From Bacteroidota bacterium (GTDB lineage: Bacteria; Bacteroidota; Bacteroidia; Bacteroidales; UBA1715), in NCBI GenBank assembly GCA_029266015.1, contig JAJUFK010000167.1, positions 1 to 5,592 on the forward strand: DNA of 5,592 nt, written 5' to 3'. This document shows, in pieces, positions 1 to 5,592 of the stretch; position 1 is the first letter of the stretch; the number at the start of each line of letters is the position of its first letter. The position numbers were made by a program, and so were the translations under genes. The notes below the pieces were generated by a model. It was not told the origin of the DNA, did not search any database, and worked only from the letters and a program-made list of their open reading frames with translations.

Positions 1-1030
1 ATGACAGTATTAGCAAAACAACAGTAAGTACCATAGAAAATATTCTATAAGGCTTTGAAATTTCAGAGTACGTATAACCCAAATAAAACAAATTTTGTAA
101 TGTATATTTATTTTTTTCTATAATTAATTGAAAACTAAACAACAACAACCAAATAGCAAGCAAAGTAATGAGTATTCCTATTCCTCCTACTATACTCAAT
201 GTTAATGTTAAGTAGAATGCCAGTTTACTGTTTACTAAACTTTCATCGTTTATCTGAAAATTTTTATGTGACACATATTCAAAAATCTTTGGATTGGCAA
301 TATTTTTACACTCTATGATTAAACGACTAACTTGAGCATCATGTTTTTCTGCATATGTTTTATTTGCCAATTGCAAAAATTGTAGAGGGACTAAGATTGT
401 ATTTATTCGTTGCGAAAAACCAACCACACGAGCATCGTATATTTGATGTAAACCATTACCCGTAATTTTAATTTTTAAAGGAATTTTTGTAAACACCGAC
501 TCCGACAATTGAGGTAACCCTTGTCCTGGAGCAAAACCATAATTATACAACGATAAAAAATTTTGAGGAAAAATTATTGGAATAAATGTTTGTCCCTCCT
601 TCCAATGCCAATCAATAAAATCGGCATTGAGATATTGATTTGGCACAGCTTCAAAAAATAAATCTGTTTTTATAGCAGGTAATTTATCACTATCGGTAAA
701 CAACTGTATTTGAAATTGTGATGTTTCAAATACATCTACTTGTGTAAAAAATTCTTGTTTTTGAATTTCTTGTATTTCTCTTTGTGTAAAATGAGCTTTT
801 TTTTGTGTTAACGTTTGTAATGCCGACACTTTTTTACTTACAATAATAAATTCCTTTGCAAATAAAACTGTATCTTTTTTGATATACTTTGTAAAATCTA
901 TAAAACAAAAAACAGCAAAAAACAATACAAATAATCCTATACATGCAGATAAAGAAAATGCAACTATTTGCGGAATACTCAACGAACTGCGAAGCAATTT
1001 CCAAATCTCTTTATTATAGCGAATAAACAT
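1..1030 (-). CDS. FtsX/MacB-type ABC transporter permease (partial, 3' end outside window)
   Basis: Reading the minus strand from the ATG at 1030-1028 gives 343 codons with no stop before the window edge, so the C-terminus is missing. The product is the membrane subunit paired with the ATPase encoded just upstream. A short basic N-terminus leads into TM1 (about residues 21-43). A large extracytoplasmic domain follows (about 45-265) and contains FIPIIFPQNF and GFAPGQGLPQLSE, stretches I recall from Bacteroidales ABC permeases. TM2 spans about 273-303. A cytoplasmic segment with LFYLGYTYSE (about 314-323) resembles the coupling region of FtsX-like permeases (lRalG...), and TM3 begins near 330. 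The family usually has four TMs, so roughly one TM and a short tail should lie beyond the edge. The start overlaps the end of the ATPase gene by 17 bases, which suggests translational coupling. The substrate or role (lipoprotein release, efflux, or signalling as in FtsEX) cannot be told from sequence. The family call is good, the function unknown. Confidence 0.85.
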   Translation of the reverse strand, partial: MFIRYNKEIWKLLRSSLSIPQIVAFSLSACIGLFVLFFAVFCFIDFTKYIKKDTVLFAKEFIIVSKKVSALQTLTQKKAHFTQREIQEIQKQEFFTQVDVFETSQFQIQLFTDSDKLPAIKTDLFFEAVPNQYLNADFIDWHWKEGQTFIPIIFPQNFLSLYNYGFAPGQGLPQLSESVFTKIPLKIKITGNGLHQIYDARVVGFSQRINTILVPLQFLQLANKTYAEKHDAQVSRLIIECKNIANPKIFEYVSHKNFQINDESLVNSKLAFYLTLTLSIVGGIGILITLLAIWLLLFSFQLIIEKNKYTLQNLFYLGYTYSEISKPYRIFSMVLTVVLLILS

Positions 1031-1652
1031 GCATTGATGAATTAAGTGAAACAAATTGAAGAGCAGTAAGCACAATGGTAGCTTGTTGCAATTGTACTTC
1101 ATTGTATATACACTCAAAAGCAGCCTGAGCATTCATGTTGTCAAGATGACTAAACGGTTCATCGAGTAACAACAACTCAAATGGTTGACACAAAGCTCTC
1201 ACTATTGCAACACGCTGCTGTTGACCATACGATAATATACCTGCTTTTTTATGTATATGAGGCATCATACCAACAGCATCAAGCAATTGATGTATTTGAG
1301 ATACTGTTTTATAATTGGTACGCTTATTTTTAATTTGAATGTTTTCCATAACATCAAGCTCTGCAAATAATCGTAATCCTTGAAAAACAATACTAATCTT
1401 TTGAGTTCTGTATTGACTCCATTCTTCAACTGATAATGTTTGTATTGAAGTTGAATCAAACTCTATTACGCCTTCAAAATCACTGCGAATACCATATAAA
1501 AAATGAATTAATGAAGTTTTTCCGGTACCGCTCGGTGCTACTATTTGATTATATGAACCTGCTTGAATTTGTATATTTTGCTGCCATATGTGTGAGTTGC
1601 CAAGCACCTCTTTCATAGGCATAGGAACTACATTGCAAAACGAAATATTCAT
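1014..1652 (-). CDS. ABC transporter ATP-binding protein (LolD/FtsE/MacB-like)
   Basis: This 212-residue cytoplasmic ATPase should power the permease encoded immediately downstream. Visible motifs in order are: a Walker A APSGTGKTS at about 39-47, with Ala in place of the usual first Gly; Q-loop Gln at about 91 in IVFQGLRLF; signature LSYGQQQR at 140-147; Walker B LLLLDEP ending at about 166; and D-loop SHLD at 168-171. Where the switch histidine normally follows (vTHd), the sequence reads IVLTALQF (193-200), so the His is replaced by Ala197. The length is slightly short for the roughly 220-230 residue LolD/FtsE class, and the N-terminal beta-strand region is compact. The gene starts 14 bases after the lipoprotein stop and overlaps the permease start, so the three are one operon. 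Another ATG seven bases upstream of the chosen start is out of frame. LolD, FtsE and MacB cannot be separated on sequence alone, so no symbol is given. Confidence 0.9.
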   Translation of the reverse strand: MNISFCNVVPMPMKEVLGNSHIWQQNIQIQAGSYNQIVAPSGTGKTSLIHFLYGIRSDFEGVIEFDSTSIQTLSVEEWSQYRTQKISIVFQGLRLFAELDVMENIQIKNKRTNYKTVSQIHQLLDAVGMMPHIHKKAGILSYGQQQRVAIVRALCQPFELLLLDEPFSHLDNMNAQAAFECIYNEVQLQQATIVLTALQFVSLNSSMHVYSL

Positions 1653-1666
1653 AAAGCATACAGTAA

Positions 1667-3313
1667 TTATTGTTGCTTGAAATTTCCATCAAGCATTTCC
1701 AACACCTGATACAAACTATTTTCTTTACTGTTTTTTAATTTAATTTGTAATCTACCGCTGTATAAACCATTTGATGAAATAGTTAGTGATTCAAACGTAT
1801 TAAGATATGGTTTTAAGATATGTTGTAAAAATGATTTATTAACAAATTCTTTAACTTGAATAGGGTATGTTTCAAAATCCAAATTCACATAATAAAATGC
1901 CGCAGCGTCTATTTCTTGCACCAAATCAGATGTACTTAACGATTCAGGATAACCACCATCGTACAATTGACTCATGGCACCTATATCGGTACTTAGCATG
2001 AGCATATTATTATGAATACCCAAATACAATGGAAAATTAAGCGTTTTTGTAAAATCAAAATAAGAATCTTGTTTGGAATATAACTCTGCAGGAATTTTTT
2101 CGGCAATAAATTTTTTCATATACTCTTCATCTTTTAAACTCAAAACCATTGCTGCTTTTGGAATAATTTGCTCGTCATAAATTACTGTATCCACATATTG
2201 ATATCTCCCTTTAGAATCTTGGCGTAACAATGTTTTATTTTTCTGAACAACATCAAGCGATGCATTAAACACACTTAATACTATATCTCCATTTAATGCC
2301 GATATAAATTCTTTAAGTGATACTCCTTGATTTTGTATTTCATCATCTAATTGTTTAAAATCAGGTAAGCTTTGCAAATACTGAACTAATTTATCACTTT
2401 CAAATGCATAACTCATTAAAAAATAGCTTGTTTGTGGTAAAAAAGATAATACCTCTTCAGAAAGTTTATCTTTTGTGAAATCAGTTTTATCTAAAAATGT
2501 TTTAAAAGCATCATTTGCTTGTAGATTAAAATCCAAAGTAATGTCATCTTCTTCAAAATTGAGAAACAAATGAATATAATTATTTAAAATATCATTTATA
2601 GAAAGACCTTGAAAAGATTCTAATTTTTTTTCAATTGCTTTTTTTGTTTCATTTGACATTCCTTCTATTATATGTGTAGAAGAAATCCATATACTAACAT
2701 CTTTTTTTTGTTTATAAAATTCAATAAATTCTTTGCTTTCAGCTATTGATTCATCTTTTGATTGTGTAAAAATTCTTTGTAATAATTCCAAAGCTTCATC
2801 TGATTTTGCTTGACCCGAAGAAATAAATACAGCATTTTTATCATTAAAAGCAATCCATGTATTAGATTCATTGGTATAATAAGTAAATGCATCTTGTTCT
2901 TGCAAATCAAATTCATCACCCAAAATTCCTTCCATTAAGTTTTGAAAATTTTCTTTATTATCAAGTTTTACAGACACACACGCATATACTTTTTCGTTTT
3001 GAATTACAGAATACACAAACAAATCAGAAAAAATATCAATTCCGGTTTTTTTAGGGTCAGTAACCAGTGATTCTAATAGAATGCCTGTATTTTGATTTGT
3101 AGAGTTAAAAAATTCAATAGCCTGTGAATACATCTTTAGTGATTTTGCATCTTGCAATTTTCCTTTTTGTGCAATACTTACAATATCAATCACACCTACA
3201 AATGCTGCATCAGAAGGAATATACTGTGCATGCTTTGGCATAGGAGAACATGAACTAAACAATACTATACCAACTATTACAATTACGAATGAATATATCA
3301 AATTACGTTTCAT
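1667..3313 (-). CDS. Bacteroidota lipoprotein of unknown function (DUF4836-like)
   Basis: This 548-residue protein begins with a lipoprotein signal peptide: basic MKR, a hydrophobic stretch (about 5-19) and a lipobox LFSSC with the modified cysteine at 22. The residues after it (SPMPKHAQ) contain no acidic cluster of the kind that exports Bacteroidota lipoproteins to the cell surface, so I infer that it faces the periplasm. The mature part is soluble and rich in Asp, Glu, Lys, Phe and Tyr, with no further TM segment. It opens with YIPSDAAFVGVIDIVSI, which resembles the start of the DUF4836/DUF3352-type lipoproteins (an 'IP.DA..V..id...' opening). That assignment is from memory and tentative. 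I see no catalytic motif, and the only cysteines beyond the lipobox are isolated ones such as that in VYACVSV. It is the first gene of an operon with the ABC ATPase and permease, which suggests a periplasmic partner or regulator of that complex. The ATG is well placed because the signal peptide starts right there. No Shine-Dalgarno sequence is visible, as is usual in this phylum. Confidence 0.85.
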   Translation of the reverse strand: MKRNLIYSFVIVIVGIVLFSSCSPMPKHAQYIPSDAAFVGVIDIVSIAQKGKLQDAKSLKMYSQAIEFFNSTNQNTGILLESLVTDPKKTGIDIFSDLFVYSVIQNEKVYACVSVKLDNKENFQNLMEGILGDEFDLQEQDAFTYYTNESNTWIAFNDKNAVFISSGQAKSDEALELLQRIFTQSKDESIAESKEFIEFYKQKKDVSIWISSTHIIEGMSNETKKAIEKKLESFQGLSINDILNNYIHLFLNFEEDDITLDFNLQANDAFKTFLDKTDFTKDKLSEEVLSFLPQTSYFLMSYAFESDKLVQYLQSLPDFKQLDDEIQNQGVSLKEFISALNGDIVLSVFNASLDVVQKNKTLLRQDSKGRYQYVDTVIYDEQIIPKAAMVLSLKDEEYMKKFIAEKIPAELYSKQDSYFDFTKTLNFPLYLGIHNNMLMLSTDIGAMSQLYDGGYPESLSTSDLVQEIDAAAFYYVNLDFETYPIQVKEFVNKSFLQHILKPYLNTFESLTISSNGLYSGRLQIKLKNSKENSLYQVLEMLDGNFKQQ

Positions 3314-3342
3314 ACAAAAAATAATTACTTGTTATTATTGTA

Positions 3343-3350
3343 CAAAAATA
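3343..3350 (-). promoter_or_regulatory. Candidate Bacteroidota -7 promoter element for the lipoprotein-ABC operon
   Basis: On the minus strand this reads TATTTTTG, an exact match to the Bacteroidota sigma-A -7 consensus TAnnTTTG. It lies about 30 bases before the lipoprotein ATG, which leaves a short A+T-rich leader. I do not see a convincing TTG -33 element at the normal distance. A second match, TAATTTTG at 3382-3389, lies further upstream. In DNA this A+T-rich, chance matches are common. Confidence 0.45.
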
Positions 3351-3434
3351 ATATTTTTAGCTTTCTCTAAAGGAAAACTTACAAAATTATTACATAATTT
3401 TTTGTTGAAAAATAAGACAGAAAAAATACGTTGA

Positions 3435-3479
3435 AATATTGAATTAATCTAAGATATGTTTCCATGAATTCAAAATATT
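3435..3479 (-). terminator. Possible weak terminator of the YeeE operon
   Basis: AATATTGAATT (3435-3445) and AATTCAAAATATT (3467-3479) form an imperfect inverted repeat with a two-base bulge and a 21-base loop. On the minus strand it begins 28 bases after the stop of the YeeE-rhodanese gene and is followed by a run of six T (3426-3421). Position and T-run fit an intrinsic terminator, but the stem is almost entirely A:T and the loop is long, so it may be fortuitous. Confidence 0.25.
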
Positions 3480-3506
3480 CTAATCATACAACAATCTAAA
3501 AAATAT

Positions 3507-4703
3507 TTAACACCCACCTTTAGCTTTTGATAATACTTTTTTCTCTAATATAGGTTTTTTTCGCTTTTCTATTAAAAGAAGTATCTCTTTACCGGCTTTT
3601 TGTATATATTCTTGTTCGGTTTTAGAAAACTTTGAATGAGCAGCATCAAATTGCAAAACTGTAGCCTGAAATTTTTGAAAATTATCTTGCAACATATATA
3701 CATGCTTATAGCCTAAACGTGTCATTATTACTATTGCCTTTTGAGCAAGTAATGTATCATTACTTATAATGATTTTCTTTTTGGTTGCATCGCCTAAAAA
3801 GTCTTCCCATTCTCTATTCATAATAGATTCAAAAGGAATATTTACAAATCCGGGCAAAGCTAATTTCTCAAAATCTTGTGGATTTCGTATATCAATATAT
3901 AATGTTTGATTATCAGGATTTAATAATAGGTATGTTAATTCTACAGAAGAAACTTTTTGAAATGACATTGTTTTTTGAGAAATTGTATGTTCTACATATT
4001 TCATAATTGAATCTTTACGAGTAGGAGTAACAGCAACTATACCTGCAAAAAATAAAGCAATTACAATACCTGCAAGATGATAGGGTTTTGATGTAATAAA
4101 CTCGTAATTGAATTTTTTTGGTTTTTTAAGTATGTATTGTTCTATAAAATATGTAACCACAAAAGCCATAACAGCCATAATAATTAATAATGCTGCAAAT
4201 ACACCTCTACTCATTCCCAATGAATCATACACAAATATTCCACCTAAATTTTGAGCATGATACAAAGGTTCAAACACCGGATACATTTCGGCAAAAAGCA
4301 AAACACCTAAAAATAAACCTCCAAAAAAGAACATAGCATCGATTTTGCCTATTGACACTGCACACAATGAAGTTCCCGGACAAAAACCTCCGAAAAGGAA
4401 TCCAATCCCCATAATTACTCCCCCAACTATAGCCGACCACGTAAATGTAGGTTGAATATACACCAAATTCATATCCAACATACCAAAATACTCCATAAGA
4501 ATTACACCAATTACAGTAGTAATAGCTGCAGTAAAAAATACTCGTAACACTACAAATTCTCTTCCGTAGAATAGACCTGCCAAACGTTTAGCCGATGAAA
4601 ATCCTGATTGTTCTAATACAAAACCGAAAGCAATTCCTATAAGTAATGCAATAATATAATCAAATTCGGGGCTTATAATTCCTTGTCCTGCTAATGGTCC
4701 CAT
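3507..4703 (-). CDS. YeeE/YedE-family sulfur transporter half with C-terminal rhodanese-like domain
   Basis: This 398-residue inner-membrane protein joins a YeeE/YedE (Sulf_transp) transporter half to a rhodanese-like domain. The N-terminus MGPL leads to a TM at about 15-31 and the family motif EQSGFSSAKRLAGLFYGREF (31-50). Further TMs lie at about 52-72, 90-110 (ending in GGFCPGTSLC, with Cys108 and Cys114), 122-140, 167-187 and 208-226. The rhodanese-like fold spans about 245-352, with YIDIRNPQDFE near 269-279. Its hallmark residues are eroded: GHIPGA reads LALPGF, and the active-site loop after KKKIII reads SNDT, so Ser314 stands where the persulfide-forming Cys belongs. A Lys-rich tail (about 353-398) ends in Gly-Gly-Cys. 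Characterised YeeE proteins (TsuA) import thiosulfate through conserved cysteines. The substrate here could be thiosulfate or another small sulfur species. The start is supported by the MGPL opening and by the 18-base spacing from the companion YeeE gene. The transporter family is clear, the substrate is not. Confidence 0.9.
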   Translation of the reverse strand: MGPLAGQGIISPEFDYIIALLIGIAFGFVLEQSGFSSAKRLAGLFYGREFVVLRVFFTAAITTVIGVILMEYFGMLDMNLVYIQPTFTWSAIVGGVIMGIGFLFGGFCPGTSLCAVSIGKIDAMFFFGGLFLGVLLFAEMYPVFEPLYHAQNLGGIFVYDSLGMSRGVFAALLIIMAVMAFVVTYFIEQYILKKPKKFNYEFITSKPYHLAGIVIALFFAGIVAVTPTRKDSIMKYVEHTISQKTMSFQKVSSVELTYLLLNPDNQTLYIDIRNPQDFEKLALPGFVNIPFESIMNREWEDFLGDATKKKIIISNDTLLAQKAIVIMTRLGYKHVYMLQDNFQKFQATVLQFDAAHSKFSKTEQEYIQKAGKEILLLIEKRKKPILEKKVLSKAKGGC

Positions 4704-4721
4704 AGTTTTAGTATTTACAAA

Positions 4722-5243
4722 TTAATAAACCCATTGTTTTTTAAACAAAAATGCAAACAAAAATCCTGTTCCAAATATTGCAAGCATTGTTATAAAACCA
4801 CCTGTAGCTAATACCCCCATTCCACTGAGAGCTGCGCCACTTGTACACCCCCGAGCAAATTGAGCTCCAAGTCCAAAAAATAATCCTCCTATAGTTGCGA
4901 AAACTAAACGTTTAACAGAACTTACTACAGGGTTTTTATCTATTTTTAAGGTCATTCTATTTGATACTATTCCTGAAATAAATGCACCTATAAAAACACC
5001 AAAAACTTCAAACACTAACCATGATTTAAGTGCACTTGGTTTACCGCCGGTGTATTGTTGATAGAATTCTGAATTTTGAGTATGCTGCGGTACAACAAAA
5101 TCAACAGCCGACACAACAAAACTTTTAATTGCGCCACTTGCACCAAGCCCACGTCCCGAAAAATATATTGAAGCCAATAATACTAATCCCAATAAAAAGC
5201 CTCCAATATACGGATTTATATACTCTTGTTTTTGTGTTTTCAT
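4722..5243 (-). CDS. YeeE/YedE-family membrane protein, short partner subunit
   Basis: This 173-residue membrane protein belongs to the YeeE/YedE (Sulf_transp) family and is about half the length of single-chain members. TM segments lie at about 12-29, 40-52 (weak), 75-94, 112-130 and 146-167. Two pseudo-repeat motifs are visible: GRGLGASGA at 30-38, and FARGCTSGAALSG at 129-141 carrying the only cysteine (Cys133), the position associated with substrate contact in this family. A soluble loop (about 53-73) separates the halves. The gene starts 5 bases after the cytochrome stop and ends 18 bases before the larger YeeE gene, so all three should be co-transcribed and the two YeeE proteins probably assemble as one transporter. 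GRGLGASG also occurs, as I recall, in YedE proteins linked to selenium metabolism, so a selenium-related role cannot be excluded. The cytochrome and rhodanese neighbours make sulfur the better guess. Confidence 0.88.
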   Translation of the reverse strand: MKTQKQEYINPYIGGFLLGLVLLASIYFSGRGLGASGAIKSFVVSAVDFVVPQHTQNSEFYQQYTGGKPSALKSWLVFEVFGVFIGAFISGIVSNRMTLKIDKNPVVSSVKRLVFATIGGLFFGLGAQFARGCTSGAALSGMGVLATGGFITMLAIFGTGFLFAFLFKKQWVY

Positions 5244-5248
5244 AGTTC

Positions 5249-5592
5249 TTAAATTTTACTTTCTTCTTCTATTTCTTCATATCCGGTAAGCATAGCTTTT
5301 AGATTTGTAAATATGGTTGTTCCTGTAGTAATTAAATATAAATGAACTACAACAAACGCTATCATTATAAAAGCCCCCAGTGTATGCAGTACCGCTATAG
5401 TAGTTAAACCTTCTGTATTTATAGAAACAATATTTCCATTGTGCGGATATCTATAAAACATATATAATAAGCCGGATATTACCATAAGCGGAATAAATAC
5501 CACTTTCAACAAAAAATAAACAATTCGTTGTAATGGATTTAATTTACTTAATTCTGTTTTATGAACAGGATGAGGTGCATTCTTAAACATAC
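5249..5592 (-). CDS. Membrane b-type cytochrome, C-terminal part (5' end outside window)
   Basis: About 114 codons are visible, ending at the TAA at 5249-5251, and the frame is open at the window edge. An ATG lies at 5590-5588, but the residues after it (FKNAPHPVHKTELSKLNPLQR) resemble the middle of two-part b-type cytochromes of the thiosulfate reductase/Ni-Fe hydrogenase class, just before their third TM. I therefore infer that this Met is internal and that the N-terminal TM pair lies outside the window. Counting from that Met, TMs lie at about 25-46 and 62-88. The second carries His69 and His83 (H-x13-H), a spacing suited to bis-histidine heme b ligation, and the acidic tail (EEIEEESKI) is probably cytoplasmic. 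Such subunits pass electrons between the quinone pool and periplasmic or membrane oxidoreductases. The YeeE pair 5 bases downstream suggests a sulfur-related partner. The upstream gene, not visible here, probably encodes that partner. Confidence 0.8.
   Translation of the reverse strand, partial: MFKNAPHPVHKTELSKLNPLQRIVYFLLKVVFIPLMVISGLLYMFYRYPHNGNIVSINTEGLTTIAVLHTLGAFIMIAFVVVHLYLITTGTTIFTNLKAMLTGYEEIEEESKI

Noticed and set aside
1265..1459. A 64-codon open frame on the minus strand inside the ATPase gene
   Set aside because: It lies wholly within the well-supported ATPase gene in another frame and its product resembles no domain.
1436..1618. A 60-codon open frame on the plus strand opposite the ATPase gene
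   Set aside because: It is the antisense shadow of the Walker A to Q-loop region, with no promoter or recognisable product.
1014..1652. Naming the ATPase lolD, ftsE or macB
   Set aside because: The motifs fit the whole class. The operon lacks LolC/E-type, FtsX-division or MacA/TolC context, and the missing switch His argues for a divergent subfamily.
797..2709. Runs of eight A on the coding strand in the permease (797-804) and lipoprotein (2702-2709) genes as programmed slippage sites
   Set aside because: Both genes read through in one frame with sensible protein on both sides, and such runs are expected in A+T-rich coding sequence rich in Lys.
3507..4000. An active thiosulfate sulfurtransferase (rhodanese) domain
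   Set aside because: The catalytic Cys position is Ser314 and the GHIPGA and GG-W hallmarks are also lost, so calling it an enzyme is not justified.
5249..5590. A complete 113-residue small cytochrome starting at the ATG at 5590-5588
   Set aside because: The sequence after this Met matches the interior of longer four-TM b-type cytochromes, and the frame is open to the window edge, so a truncated view of a larger gene is more likely.

Overview
The window is strongly A+T-rich and every gene I can support lies on the minus strand, so transcription runs from high to low coordinates. It looks like a member of the Bacteroidota. The start sites lack Shine-Dalgarno sequences, the one visible promoter candidate fits the Bacteroidota -7 consensus TAnnTTTG, and the protein families (a YeeE pair beginning MGPL, an FtsX-type permease with a GFAPGQGLPQLSE stretch, and a lipoprotein of unknown function) are ones I associate with that phylum. 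There are no RNA genes, insertion sequences, CRISPR arrays or attachment sites.

The layout is two head-to-tail transcription units separated by a 193-base gap. The first unit in the direction of transcription (window edge 5592 down to 3507) encodes the C-terminal part of a membrane b-type cytochrome. It is followed after 5 bases by a small YeeE/YedE-family membrane protein, and after another 18 bases by a larger YeeE/YedE-family protein carrying a C-terminal rhodanese-like domain. The two YeeE proteins look like halves of a split transporter for a small sulfur compound. The cytochrome suggests a link to membrane redox chemistry of sulfur species. The rhodanese-like domain has Ser where the catalytic Cys is expected, and the same polypeptide ends in Gly-Gly-Cys.

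The gap (3314-3506) holds a weak A+T-rich inverted repeat followed by a T-run on the minus strand, a possible terminator for the first unit, and a TAnnTTTG promoter candidate for the second.

The second unit (3313 down to the window edge at 1) encodes a 548-residue lipoprotein of unknown function, an ABC ATPase 14 bases further on, and an FtsX/MacB-type permease that overlaps the ATPase gene by 17 bases and leaves the window before its stop. The permease is open for 343 codons. The three probably form one envelope system, with ATPase and permease making the transporter or mechanotransmission core and the lipoprotein acting as a periplasmic partner. The ATPase lacks the usual switch histidine.

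The most interesting points are the possible replacement of the rhodanese cysteine by a C-terminal cysteine in the YeeE fusion, the cytochrome-linked split YeeE module, and the lipoprotein-ABC operon, whose function I cannot name from established families.
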